Part shown: positions 35,997 through 45,126 of the stretch, piece by piece
Position numbering within the stretch: the stretch's first letter is position 1
Layout of the letters: the number at the start of each line of letters is the position of its first letter
Assembly (NCBI RefSeq): GCF_037201965.1
Contig: NZ_CP147518.1
Coordinates: forward strand, 2,107,001 to 2,171,000
From: Spirosoma sp. SC4-14
Lineage (GTDB): Bacteria; Bacteroidota; Bacteroidia; Cytophagales; Spirosomataceae
Direction of reading: 5' to 3'
DNA: 64,000 bases
Notes under the pieces: model-generated
What the model was told of the DNA's origin: nothing
What the model saw: only the letters and a program-made list of their open reading frames with translations
Databases searched by the model: none
Translations under genes and position numbers: made by a program

Positions 35997-38324
35997 ATGG
36001 ATATGACATCACGCGCGACGGATTCGGTTGTTTGGGCCCACAATCCAAAAAATGTAGCTTTCATCGGAGATTACCTTCCCCGCCAGTGCGGTATTGCTAC
36101 GTTTACCTCAGATTTATGCAAATCATACGATTCATTTATTCCTGATTCGAAAGCCGTTGTGGTGTCGGTAAACGACACGCCCGATGGCTATGATTACCCG
36201 GAAGAGGTTCGGTATGATTTCTACCAGCATGATCAGGAGGCTTATCGTAGGGCCGCCGAGTTTCTGAATGCAAAAGATACCGAAGTGGTTTGCCTTCAGC
36301 ATGAGTATGGCATTTTTGGTGGGCCAGCCGGTAGTTACATTCTTACGTTGCTGCGTAATTTAACCATGCCCGTTGTTACAACCTTTCATACCATACTCAA
36401 AAGCCCCAATGAAGAACAGCTACTGGTCCTGAAAAGTATTGCCGATCTCTCGTCGCGGGTTATTTGTATGTCAGAAAAAGGACGCGATTTTCTGATCAAT
36501 ATCTATGACGTACCGGCCGAAAAAATTGATCTGATTCCCCATGGTATTCCCGATATGCCATTTGTTGATCCGCATTTTTATAAGGATCGTTTCGGAATGG
36601 AAGGGAAGCAGACCTTGCTCACATTTGGCCTTTTGTCGCCCAATAAAGGCATCGAAAATGTGATTCGGGCATTGCCACGCATTATCGAACGTTTCCCTAA
36701 TGTTGTTTATATGGTGCTGGGCGCTACTCACCCGCATCTGATTCGTCACGAAGGCGAAGCCTATCGCGACAGTGTGCTGAAACTGGCCGACGACTGTGGC
36801 GTAGGGGAGAATGTTCGTTTTTATAATGAGTTTGTTGAACTGAACGACCTGCTGGAATACCTGGGTGCTGCCGATATTTATGTTACACCTTATCTGAATC
36901 CGGCTCAAATCACCTCCGGTACATTGTCGTATGCATTTGGCTGCGGTAAGGCTGTTGTGTCGACGCCCTACTGGCATGCCGAAGAGCTACTGGCCGATGG
37001 ACGGGGCGTTTTGGTCCCCTTTGGCGATTCAGAAGCCATTGCCGATGAGATTATTAAGCTACTGACCGACGAACCAACCCGTCATGCCATGCGCAAAAAG
37101 GGGTATATGATGGGGCGCGATATGATCTGGGAGCGCGTTATTCAGGGCTATGCCAGTGCTTTTGCCAAAGCCCGTCGTGAACGGATGAGCACCATCAATA
37201 ACCAGACTCCCTATGATATGGGCGGAAATGGAAGTGCTGCGTTCAAACTTCCCGCCATTCGTCTGGATCATCTCTTTCGGCTAACCGACTCAACGGGCAT
37301 TGTCCAGCATGCCCGCTACCATTTACCTTTTTACGAAGAAGGCTATTGCACCGACGACAATGCCCGCGCTCTTATTCTGGCTCTGACACTTCAGGAGGCC
37401 GGTTTGGGCAGTCAGAAATTAAATCAGGCCGCAGATAACTACTGTGCGTTTTTGAATCATGCCTATACGGCCGATTATAGACGTTTCCGAAACTTTATGA
37501 GCTACGACCGTCGCTGGCTCGAAGAAGTTGGCTCAGACGATAGCACCGGTCGAACCGTTTGGGCGCTGGGTGTTTGTATTGGTCGCTCTGCCGATCGCAA
37601 TGCCGTTACCTGGGCTATGAGCCTGATGGAAAAAGTGCTGCCGGGTGTTGCCGATATGTCGTCGCCACGGGCCTGGGCTTTTGCGCTGCTGGGTATATAC
37701 GAATACCAGAAGAAATTTAACGACGACCGTCTGGCTAAAAATATTCAACGGCAGTTACTCGACAAACTGATGTTTCGCTATACGGAAACTGCTGCCAGCG
37801 ACTGGCCCTGGTTCGAGAATGTATTGTCGTACGATAATGCTGTGCTGGCTCATGCCTTAATTCGCTCCGGCGAGCAGAATCTGGTTGATAGTGGCCTGCG
37901 GTCGCTTCGATGGCTGGTTCAGCTACAGACGTCGGAGCGAGGCCATTTTCAGCCTATTGGTTCGAATGGATTCTACACAAAAGGGCAAACCCGAGCTTAT
38001 TTCGATCAGCAACCGCTCGAAGCCCAAAGCACTGTGTCGGCCTGTCTGGCAGCTTTTGAAATAACAGGCGACGATTACTGGCATCGATCCGCTATTCGGG
38101 TCTTTAAGTGGTTTACGGGCCTCAACGACCTTGGATTGCCCATATATGATCAGCAAACGGGTGGCTGCCGCGATGGATTGCACATTGACCGGGTCAATCA
38201 GAATCAGGGAGCCGAATCAACGCTGTCGTATCTGCTGGCGCTGGCTGAGTTATATCATGTTCAGAAACAGTCGTCAGAAACAAAGCCAGTTGGTATTAAG
38301 CTGTCGACGCTTATAAACGCATAA
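35997..38324 (+). CDS. GT4-family glycosyltransferase with C-terminal alpha-toroid-like domain
   Basis: 775 residues from ATG 35997; an earlier ATG at 35946 would add 17 unrelated residues. The N-terminal half (about 1-400) is a GT-B fold GT4 enzyme, with CGIATFTSDL, LQHEYGIFGG, LLTFGLLSPNKGIENVI and the donor-site segment PYLNPAQITSGTLSYAFGCG. The second half (about 410-760) is helical, with motifs such as YCTDDNARALIL and WFENVLSYDNAVLAHALI, resembling an (alpha/alpha)6 toroid. A GH130 gene follows, so the product is probably a mannose-containing oligo- or polysaccharide. The domain fusion is typical of GT4 genes paired with GH130 in Bacteroidota; the substrate is inferred. Confidence 0.82.
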   Translation: MDMTSRATDSVVWAHNPKNVAFIGDYLPRQCGIATFTSDLCKSYDSFIPDSKAVVVSVNDTPDGYDYPEEVRYDFYQHDQEAYRRAAEFLNAKDTEVVCLQHEYGIFGGPAGSYILTLLRNLTMPVVTTFHTILKSPNEEQLLVLKSIADLSSRVICMSEKGRDFLINIYDVPAEKIDLIPHGIPDMPFVDPHFYKDRFGMEGKQTLLTFGLLSPNKGIENVIRALPRIIERFPNVVYMVLGATHPHLIRHEGEAYRDSVLKLADDCGVGENVRFYNEFVELNDLLEYLGAADIYVTPYLNPAQITSGTLSYAFGCGKAVVSTPYWHAEELLADGRGVLVPFGDSEAIADEIIKLLTDEPTRHAMRKKGYMMGRDMIWERVIQGYASAFAKARRERMSTINNQTPYDMGGNGSAAFKLPAIRLDHLFRLTDSTGIVQHARYHLPFYEEGYCTDDNARALILALTLQEAGLGSQKLNQAADNYCAFLNHAYTADYRRFRNFMSYDRRWLEEVGSDDSTGRTVWALGVCIGRSADRNAVTWAMSLMEKVLPGVADMSSPRAWAFALLGIYEYQKKFNDDRLAKNIQRQLLDKLMFRYTETAASDWPWFENVLSYDNAVLAHALIRSGEQNLVDSGLRSLRWLVQLQTSERGHFQPIGSNGFYTKGQTRAYFDQQPLEAQSTVSACLAAFEITGDDYWHRSAIRVFKWFTGLNDLGLPIYDQQTGGCRDGLHIDRVNQNQGAESTLSYLLALAELYHVQKQSSETKPVGIKLSTLINA

Positions 38325-38332
38325 TAACAAAT

Positions 38333-38406
38333 AAATAATCGAATCGTTGACGGCATGAATTCGGGCTAAATCGCCTAATTTCATGCCGTCAACGATTCGA
38401 TTATTT
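38333..38406 (+). terminator. 27-bp perfect hairpin between GT4 and GH130 genes
   Basis: Arms 38333-38359 and 38380-38406 are reverse complements over 27 bp around a 20-base loop. The 3' arm ends TTATTTT, so it can terminate. It fills most of the 101-bp gap between two genes that look like one functional unit, so it may set a lower GH130 level by partial termination. Confidence 0.7.
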
Positions 38407-38425
38407 TGTAACGCTAAGTAGATAG

Positions 38426-39883
38426 ATGAGTATAAAAGCAACCCGTACGGGTATTGTGCTTCGGCCCGATCCTACACGTGTTTTGTTTCGCCCGTTCGAA
38501 TTGGGAAGTACCACCCGCACATTGAAAATTATTGCGCGTGTGGGCAGCATGACCGACGAGGAAGCCGAGCAAAAACTGGAGGAAGTTATTCGTGAGTTTG
38601 GTGGTCGACACTACAAACTGGAGCGATTTCTACTGCAACGATTTGAGCAGATTAAGCCTCAGTTACTAACCGACGAGCCATTGACCGATGCGCGGAAATT
38701 ACTGCTTGGGGCTTATTTTACGATGGAATATTCGCTGGAGTCGGCGGCCCTGTTCAATCCGTCGATGATCTGGCATCCCGATCAGAGCAATGTGCCACCA
38801 GGTTATAAACGGTTTATTCTGAGCTTACGGGCAACGGGCGAAGGACACGTATCGTCTATTTCGTTTCGAATGGGCTATATCGACGAGGAAGGTAAGATTG
38901 TGTTGCGAAAGCCATCTCGTTATGTGACATCGCCAGAAATTGTAGCCAACCACTTATTTAACCGGGCTCAGTTTGAGCGCAAGCTCTATGAGCTGCGACT
39001 CGTAAACAGTATTCAGGAAAAAATGATGACTGGCCTTGGCGACGAGTTTAGTCTGGCCGATCTCGAAGGGCAGATCAAGCGCGTAACGGCGCAATATCGC
39101 TACAATGCCGAATACGAAACCATTGCCAGTGGATTGCTGGCACTGGCCAAATCGAACTACGAAATCCATTTTGAGGAAGATCAGAGCCTGGATGAACGCT
39201 GTATTTTCCCAACCTCGCCTAATGAAACCAATGGCATTGAAGATGCCCGGTTCGTGCAGTTCACCGACGACGATGGCGACGTGACCTACTATGCTACCTA
39301 CACGGCCTACAACGGCCGTGTTACGTTTCCGCAATTGCTGGCCACCAAAGATTTTACGCACTTCAGCGTCAGCACGCTGAATGGAGCCGAGGTGTCGAAT
39401 AAGGGAATGGCTTTGTTTCCACGAAAAATTGGCGGTCGATATGCCATGATTTCGCGGCAGGATGGCGAGAATATTTATCTGATGTATTCCGACGATCTGT
39501 ATTTCTGGCAGACAAAGGAGTTGATTCTGAAACCTACCTATCATTGGGAATATGTGCAGTTGGGTAATTGTGGATCACCCATTGAAACCGAAGCGGGTTG
39601 GCTGGTGCTGAGTCATGGGGTAGGGCCAATGCGTAAGTATGCTATTGGGGCTTTCCTGCTCGATCTTAACGACCCGAGCAAAGTGCTTGGCCGAACACTA
39701 GAGCCAATCCTGAGCCCCGACGAAAACGAGCGCGAAGGCTATGTGCCCAATGTAGTGTATAGCTGTGGCGGGTTGATTAATAATGGGGAGCTAATTATTC
39801 CCTATGCCATGTCTGACTATGCCAGTAGCTTTGCTACTGTAAACGTTAGCGAACTGCTGGCCGAACTTACGTATGGGGGGTAA
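38426..39883 (+). CDS. GH130-family beta-mannoside phosphorylase or hydrolase
   Basis: 485 residues with no signal peptide. An N-terminal helical extension (about 1-120) precedes a five-bladed beta-propeller. The family segment NGIEDARFVQF carries the Asp catalytic acid, and GNCGSPIETEAGWL, SHGVGPMRKY and EREGYVPNVVYSCGG are typical of GH130. Phosphorylases of this family act on beta-1,2- or beta-1,4-mannosides with phosphate; some members are hydrolases. Two Arg/His phosphate ligands decide this and were not fully checked. It is probably cytoplasmic, degrading what the neighbouring GT4 makes. Confidence 0.88.
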   Translation: MSIKATRTGIVLRPDPTRVLFRPFELGSTTRTLKIIARVGSMTDEEAEQKLEEVIREFGGRHYKLERFLLQRFEQIKPQLLTDEPLTDARKLLLGAYFTMEYSLESAALFNPSMIWHPDQSNVPPGYKRFILSLRATGEGHVSSISFRMGYIDEEGKIVLRKPSRYVTSPEIVANHLFNRAQFERKLYELRLVNSIQEKMMTGLGDEFSLADLEGQIKRVTAQYRYNAEYETIASGLLALAKSNYEIHFEEDQSLDERCIFPTSPNETNGIEDARFVQFTDDDGDVTYYATYTAYNGRVTFPQLLATKDFTHFSVSTLNGAEVSNKGMALFPRKIGGRYAMISRQDGENIYLMYSDDLYFWQTKELILKPTYHWEYVQLGNCGSPIETEAGWLVLSHGVGPMRKYAIGAFLLDLNDPSKVLGRTLEPILSPDENEREGYVPNVVYSCGGLINNGELIIPYAMSDYASSFATVNVSELLAELTYGG

Positions 39884-39962
39884 ATCGAAATAAGAAGTTG
39901 TATTGAATATATTTTGGCCGATTCATTGAAAATCAAGCAGTTATAATTTTGGCCAAAATTTT

Positions 39963-39987
39963 CCAAACACGAACTTTTGTATTTGGC
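39963..39987. repeat. Left-end transposase-site candidates
   Basis: CCAAACACGAA (39963-39973) is the exact reverse complement of the TTCGTGTTTGG motif at the right end. It is followed by TTTTGTATTTGG, a diverged copy in the other orientation. This is a likely MuA binding pair near the left end. Confidence 0.5.
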
Positions 39988-40088
39988 TTGAATTGCCCTT
40001 AAAGAAATGAATAGAAACTATGCGCTTTTAGGGCTATAACTTGGATTACCATTAAATTTATTGAGTCCCTTTTTACCTAGTTAATAGG

Positions 40089-40514
40089 CTATCCCTTAAA
40101 TAGAGCTAATGCGGCTGTTATAGCTGAAATAGCGCCAGAAACTGAGTTAACAAGTTCGATTGACTTAGGTTCAGTTTGTTGTTCGAGTTGCCGTAGTTCC
40201 AGCAATAGTTTTTGCAGATTAGCTTGAGAAAGGGCATCTAAAAAGGAGAATCCGCCTTTATTGTGTAGGTCATGAGCTTCAATATTGACCTTGATATGTA
40301 TCTGTTTTTTATGCAATCCAAGTTCTTGGATAAGGCCAAGTCGTTTAAACTGAGACAGTATGGCGCTTAGGATGTTGAAATCTGTTCCAACATCCTTTAG
40401 GATTGTATTGGTTGAAAAGTCGCCGTATTGATCAATTGGCAAACGGCAAATCCATTCTAAAATATCGTCTTTTAGTAGGTTTGAAATAGGTCTGGGTGTA
40501 TATTCGTCACTCAT
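40089..40514 (-). CDS. Unknown protein with winged-helix-like N-terminus
   Basis: 141 residues. The N-terminal half (LLKDDILEWICRLPIDQYGD to about 70) looks like a winged helix. The C-terminal end has a hydrophobic stretch (SVSGAISAITAALALF) that could be a membrane or amphipathic helix. The composition is AT-rich like the early part of the mobile element, so it is probably element cargo. I do not recognise the family. Its start is only 13 bases from the divergent gene at 40528. Confidence 0.55.
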   Translation of the reverse strand: MSDEYTPRPISNLLKDDILEWICRLPIDQYGDFSTNTILKDVGTDFNILSAILSQFKRLGLIQELGLHKKQIHIKVNIEAHDLHNKGGFSFLDALSQANLQKLLLELRQLEQQTEPKSIELVNSVSGAISAITAALALFKG

Positions 40515-40527
40515 AAGAAGAGAAGCT

Positions 40528-40758
40528 ATGTTTAGGTATGATTATGAATACGGAGATGAACATTATAATTTCTCTGTGAACCTTTTGCAGTTCTCTCAGC
40601 GACTATTGACTGACCCCAAGGGATCAGACGAGTCGGCAGATAAAATGACTGCTTGGCTAGGCAGGAATCTAAAAAAGCCCTGTCGTCCGGCTGATCTGGA
40701 CACATTGGTCTGGTATCGTGCTCTTGAGATGTTACACAGTAGTAATCGCCTGAATTAA
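40528..40758 (+). CDS. Small unknown protein in the mobile element
   Basis: 76 residues, acidic at the N-terminus (MFRYDYEYGDEHYNFS), mostly helical, no signal peptide. A purine-rich AAGAAGAGAAG precedes the ATG and could serve as ribosome site. A terminator follows 24 bases after the stop. The family is not recognised; it is probably element cargo. Confidence 0.5.
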   Translation: MFRYDYEYGDEHYNFSVNLLQFSQRLLTDPKGSDESADKMTAWLGRNLKKPCRPADLDTLVWYRALEMLHSSNRLN

Positions 40759-40781
40759 AGCGATTCTCAATTTATACTTAT

Positions 40782-40814
40782 AAGCCTTGCAGGTGCTTCC
40801 TGTGAGGCTTTTTT
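40782..40814 (+). terminator. Rho-independent terminator
   Basis: A 12-bp stem (40782-40793 with 40799-40810) includes two G:U pairs and is followed by TTTTTT. It closes the small gene at 40528-40758. Confidence 0.8.
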
Positions 40815-40855
40815 GTTTAAATGCTCGTTAATAGCCGTTTAAATACACCCCTAAT

Positions 40856-41040
40856 CTTCGTGTTTGGAAATAGGTGTGCAATTAGGTGTGTATATCATAC
40901 CGGAAAAAGTCAATAACAAGGAAATTGCTCTAAGTGTCCGCCTAATCTTCGTATTTGGTTTTTCTAAGTACCTAAAATGTCCGCCTAATCTTCGTATTTG
41001 GAATTAGGCGGACATTTGGGCGGACAATTAGGCGGACATG
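40856..41040. promoter_or_regulatory. Repeat-rich regulatory region of the element
   Basis: Three copies of CTTCGT(G/A)TTTGG lie in one orientation at 40856-40867, 40947-40958 and 40990-41001. The third copy is flanked by a perfect 12-bp inverted repeat, TGTCCGCCTAAT (40978-40989) with ATTAGGCGGACA (41003-41014). Further half-sites are GTCCGCCTAAT (40936-40946), GGGCGGACA (41018-41026) and ATTAGGCGGACA (41027-41038). The layout suggests operators or internal transposase or enhancer sites like the Mu internal activation sequence. The 396-base gap 40759-41154 otherwise holds only the terminator at 40782 and AT-rich sequence. Confidence 0.6.
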
Positions 41041-41154
41041 CTATGTAAGAAAAGTTCAATTGTTACACTCGCTTTATTTTTCTTGTAAACAAGTTGTAAT
41101 ATATTCAATATAGATTGCTCATATAGTTAGCAATCAGATTTAATGCTGCTATTA

Positions 41155-41532
41155 TTAGCCTTTGTTCTGTTCTCTTCTTTCATACAAATCAACAAGTTTC
41201 TTTAAAGCTTCTATAGTCTCTTCTTTATCTTTTAGTCTGGCTTCTAACTCAAGAATCTTCCTCTGTTGTGATTGCGTAGACCTGTTACCCTTGTCATCTG
41301 ATTGGCTCTTTTTAATTGAGTTCATGCTTTCACTGAACTCTTGTAAGTCATTATAAAAATAAGTTACAGGTTCTTTTGTTGCTTCCGATAGGTCTAATAT
41401 GAAAGAGAACTTAATCTCTTTGGCGTTTAGCCGACTGTTAAGAGCTTGAGGGGTAATATTTAATTTTTCGGCCAATTCAGTAAGGCTAATTCCCGAATGC
41501 TCTAGTTTCTTTCTCAATTCACTCCCTGTCAT
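41155..41532 (-). CDS. XRE-family repressor of the Mu-like element
   Basis: 125 residues. An N-terminal helix-turn-helix (ISLTELAEKLNITPQALNSR, about 15-40) is followed by a linker and a C-terminal Lys/Glu coiled coil (ILELEARLKDKEETIEALKK) that would allow dimerisation. It is transcribed away from the Ner/MuA genes, the same arrangement as Mu c and ner, so it is the likely lysogeny repressor. There is no protease domain, so induction would not be by RecA-type autocleavage. Confidence 0.8.
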   Translation of the reverse strand: MTGSELRKKLEHSGISLTELAEKLNITPQALNSRLNAKEIKFSFILDLSEATKEPVTYFYNDLQEFSESMNSIKKSQSDDKGNRSTQSQQRKILELEARLKDKEETIEALKKLVDLYERREQNKG

Positions 41533-41622
41533 AAAGGATATTTTTAAAATTTCTTTAAAGACTATTGTTTATTATAAAGAGTTTTGTTTAATTTGATTCG
41601 TCGTCAGTTGACACCAAAGGAA

Positions 41623-41808
41623 ATGGACACGATAGAAGAAATCAAGCAGCACTTAGAATACGGTGATTGGAGGAAGGTGGGTAAAATGGTGGGGGTTTCA
41701 CGGAAATATGCAATAAAGATTGCTAGCCGACCAACGTCTAAGCTCTATTCGCAGGTATTTGACGCTGCTAAAAAAATTGCTCAAGCAAATGCCGGTCTTG
41801 GTATATGA
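41623..41808 (+). CDS. Ner/Cro-like small DNA-binding protein
   Basis: 61 residues from ATG 41623. A TTG 39 bases upstream also keeps the frame open, but the chosen start gives MDTIEEIKQHLEYGDWRKVG, which aligns end to end with its paralogue at 46571 (METLEEAKRYLRRGDYVKIA). The helix-turn-helix is around VGKMVGVSRKYAIKIASRP. Ner in Mu damps early transcription. The stop overlaps the MuA start by four bases (ATGA), so translation is coupled. Confidence 0.72.
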   Translation: MDTIEEIKQHLEYGDWRKVGKMVGVSRKYAIKIASRPTSKLYSQVFDAAKKIAQANAGLGI

Positions 41809-43955
41809 AACTTATCAGCGACATATCGTATATAGCCCTAAGTGATTTAGTGGAACTCTGTGGTATTGAGTCGGATACTATTGAGCGAGGCTATCGCAGA
41901 GGTTCTAAGCAATGGCAATCTATCGCTGATCCAGATGATCGGCGTAAACGTTTGATTCGCTATGATACGATGGCTGATAGATATAAAGGTATCGTTCGGC
42001 GAGTGCTTTGTAATGGCTTTGAACCCGGTGAAATTCCTGCTCAGACAGAAGGTCAACTTTTGAGTGAACGGTCATTGCCGGAACGCTTACAATTGGTCTG
42101 TATAGAGGGTTATAAGCAGTATATCGGCTTGTATCCAGTCGAGTTATCCGATGCTAAACACCGCCAAAAAACACAAATAGCCTTAGCCAGAGCAGCGGCC
42201 ATTGTGGAAACAATTGGCCGGTATGTCATTGAAACCGGGCAGGACTGGCGGGATTACACCCCCTATGAGCAGGCTATCGAGTGGCTTACCCCCGATTATG
42301 ATCAATATTTTCCGATTGGTCATCAATACTTACCAATGGAGGTGAAGAACCTTAAAGAACGGGTGTTGATGCGCTACATTGGCAAGAAGGAAAAAGGGCA
42401 GGAACGGGAACAGGTTCCCATGCCGATTACCGAAGTCATTCGATTACCCCGGCAAGGCAACCAAAACCGCGATTTGTACTCTGACGATCAGGAATTGTTG
42501 TCTTGGGTCGTGCAGGCCCGGATGAGTGGACAGAATTATACCGATGCGCACGTTGCCCGAAAGGTTCAGCAAGTCTGTCAGTTAACGGGTAAGCCGGTTC
42601 CTAGTGATCGCTGGGTAACCAAGCTGCTTCAATCGCCTAAAATACGGCAGTTAACGACCGGGCGTTGGGGCAACGAAGGCGGTCGGGCGGCTGTCTATCA
42701 GCACTACCACTCGTTTAAACGGGCAATGTATGCCGGTGACTGCTGGCAGGTCGATGCGACCCGAATCAACTTTGTCGAACACAAGGCATTCGACGGTAAA
42801 GGAACCCAATTCCTGTTCATCGTTGCCATTCGGGATGTATACAGCGGGGATATTGTCGGGGTTGATTTCGGGGTAACAGAAAACCGCTGGACCTATGTTA
42901 ATGCCTTTAAAATGGCCGTCAATGTTACCGGGCATTTGCCGCATACACTGGTTTATGACCGCTTTCCGGGTCATCTAACCGATGAAATCCAAGCGGTTCT
43001 GAATCGAATGGAAGCCAAAGGTGTAAAAATGGTTTGTACCCATAACGCTCAGGGGAAAGCGGCTGTAGAACGTTGGTTCGATACCTTACAGACCGTGTTT
43101 TTGGCACAATCCCGCTACTACTATGGGCAGGGTATTCGCTCTACCCGACCTTCGGCCCATCGGTCAGCTACCTATCTGGATAAACTCAGAAAGGAAGCGA
43201 CTAAAGAGGGCTGGGACTTTGACAAGGCATGGCAGGAAGCGTGGCGGTGCGTGGAAGTGTACCGACATACCCAGCTAAGCGAGTACTCCAAACAACACAA
43301 ACGGCTTGAACTGACCCCGGCTCAACTCTACGAGCAAAGCGAAAAGCCGCACGTAATCGAGGTGCAAAGCTGGTGGGTAGCCGAATTGTTCTGGCTGGAA
43401 AAAGAGGTGACTGTCTTACGGAATCAGATCAAGTTCACGGTCGATCATCAGGAGTATGTCTACCAGATTTTCGATAAAGAATTTCTCTATCAGTATAGCG
43501 GCAAGAAAGTAGCCGTTCGCTATGACGACACGGATTTAGACCGGGTAATGCTGTTTGTGCCGGGTACGGATCAGTTCCTGCTTGATCTGGAAGAAACGAA
43601 ACGGATCGCTATACACGGGCCTAATGCCGATAGTGAGGAGCTAGGACGGCGTATGGCCCAGGTGAAACGGTTTGAGGTCGAAAAGGAAGCGGATTTGAAA
43701 GGTATTCTTACTAATACCTCTGACATTGATCTGATGCTTGGTTCCAAGACCGACAAAGCGGCCAGTATAGCGGCTGAAAGTGCCATGACCAGAGTGGTTT
43801 ATGATAGCATGGGGGCAACCATGACGGCCAAACTCAAGCGGCAAGCCAAAGCTGCATCGAAGCCTAGCCCGACCGTTAAGCCTATCCCTAAAAAGGTGAT
43901 TCCGACTGCCTTGGACGATGATCCCTACGACCCGAATAAATACGTTCGGTATTGA
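41805..43955 (+). CDS. MuA-like DDE transposase
   Basis: 716 residues. The N-terminal part (about 1-280) carries helix-turn-helix DNA-binding regions. The catalytic RNase-H-like core follows, with Asp317 (WQVDAT), Asp385 (LVYDRFPG) and Glu422 (AAVERWFDT), a complete DDE triad. After it come a beta-barrel region and a C-terminal helical tail (about 600-716), the MuB-contacting part in Mu. It should cut and join the element ends, replicatively or by cut and paste. No frameshift or missing key residue is seen, so the element may still be mobile. Confidence 0.93.
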   Translation: MKLISDISYIALSDLVELCGIESDTIERGYRRGSKQWQSIADPDDRRKRLIRYDTMADRYKGIVRRVLCNGFEPGEIPAQTEGQLLSERSLPERLQLVCIEGYKQYIGLYPVELSDAKHRQKTQIALARAAAIVETIGRYVIETGQDWRDYTPYEQAIEWLTPDYDQYFPIGHQYLPMEVKNLKERVLMRYIGKKEKGQEREQVPMPITEVIRLPRQGNQNRDLYSDDQELLSWVVQARMSGQNYTDAHVARKVQQVCQLTGKPVPSDRWVTKLLQSPKIRQLTTGRWGNEGGRAAVYQHYHSFKRAMYAGDCWQVDATRINFVEHKAFDGKGTQFLFIVAIRDVYSGDIVGVDFGVTENRWTYVNAFKMAVNVTGHLPHTLVYDRFPGHLTDEIQAVLNRMEAKGVKMVCTHNAQGKAAVERWFDTLQTVFLAQSRYYYGQGIRSTRPSAHRSATYLDKLRKEATKEGWDFDKAWQEAWRCVEVYRHTQLSEYSKQHKRLELTPAQLYEQSEKPHVIEVQSWWVAELFWLEKEVTVLRNQIKFTVDHQEYVYQIFDKEFLYQYSGKKVAVRYDDTDLDRVMLFVPGTDQFLLDLEETKRIAIHGPNADSEELGRRMAQVKRFEVEKEADLKGILTNTSDIDLMLGSKTDKAASIAAESAMTRVVYDSMGATMTAKLKRQAKAASKPSPTVKPIPKKVIPTALDDDPYDPNKYVRY

Positions 43956-43982
43956 TATTCAACAACTTAACTATGTATAACT

Positions 43983-44915
43983 ATGATTACAATTGAGCAA
44001 AAGAAAGCGATTGCGTTGCTGTTGACACAGGAACGTCATGCGCTGGGTAGCTGGCAGAAGGTTGCCACGAAAGTAGGGGCCAATGTGGCTACCGTCAGCA
44101 AGAACATGCAGGAAGAAAGCCTGTTTGGCCTTGTCTCGGATCAGATGTGGCAGCGAGTCGGCACGAGTCTGGGGCACCAACTGTCGGACGCAAATTGGGT
44201 GCTGGTGGAAACGATGAATACCCGTTGGATGAACAAGTATCTGTCCGATGCCCAACAACACGCCATGTTTCTGGCGGTTTCCCACAAGGCGGGACAGGGT
44301 AAATCGGCAGGCATTTCGCTGTATCGGTCGAAAGCAACGATTGGGACGGTGTTCTATCTGGAATGCAAAGAGTTTTGGAGCCACAAGCTGTTCTTAAGCA
44401 AACTCTGTCAGACGGTCGGTCTGGATGCTACCGGGCTGAATCTGGCAGCAATGGCCGAAGCCTTGATTGACTTTTTTAAACAAAAAGCCATTGGTTGTCG
44501 GCCCGTTCTGATACTGGATGAAGCCAATAAGCTCAGTCCTGCAAGCCTACGGCTGATTATTCCCCTGTACAACGAGCTAAAAGGGCACATCGGGCTAGTA
44601 ATTGTAGGGGCTGACGATCTGGAAAAGCACATTAAATCAGGCGTTCGCCGTAGTGTGCGGGGGTATGATGAGTTAGACAGTCGGCTTGGTCGTCAGTTTA
44701 TGCACTTGGTTGGAGCTACTGAACAGGATGTCCGGGCGATTTGTGCGGCCAATGGGATCGGGGATGCCAAGACCCAAAAAGAAATCTGGTTGGCGATGAA
44801 TCCCCAACAGGTATTAGTGCCAGTATTTGGCCGCTATGAAGATTTGGTAGACGAAGATTTGCGCCGGTTGGAACGGCTGATTCTGGATCGTCGGATTAGT
44901 CAGGTTCAGGGCTAG
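43983..44915 (+). CDS. MuB-like AAA+ target-selection ATPase
   Basis: 310 residues. An N-terminal helix-turn-helix (about 20-50, WQKVATKVGANVATVSKNMQ) precedes an AAA+ core with Walker A AGQGKS (103-108) and Walker B VLILDEANKL (Asp179, Glu180). In Mu this protein coats target DNA, stimulates MuA and gives target immunity. It sits 27 bp after MuA in the same operon. The length matches Mu gpB (312). Confidence 0.92.
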   Translation: MITIEQKKAIALLLTQERHALGSWQKVATKVGANVATVSKNMQEESLFGLVSDQMWQRVGTSLGHQLSDANWVLVETMNTRWMNKYLSDAQQHAMFLAVSHKAGQGKSAGISLYRSKATIGTVFYLECKEFWSHKLFLSKLCQTVGLDATGLNLAAMAEALIDFFKQKAIGCRPVLILDEANKLSPASLRLIIPLYNELKGHIGLVIVGADDLEKHIKSGVRRSVRGYDELDSRLGRQFMHLVGATEQDVRAICAANGIGDAKTQKEIWLAMNPQQVLVPVFGRYEDLVDEDLRRLERLILDRRISQVQG

Positions 44916-45126
44916 GAAGTAGCCTCCAATGGTAAGTTGTCCCGTTTTCAGTCGGATTGCTCAATCCGCATGCAGGATAAAAACAAGGAAGCCGTTTAAA
45001 CGGTGTTTAAATTCTTCGAGAATCGACGCAAATGTTTTTGACGGACTTGGATAAGGTCGATAGTCTTCGGCTTGTCCAAGGGGCTGTTTTGTGAGATAAA
45101 CTTTTAACGAGTAGACAATCAAATGA

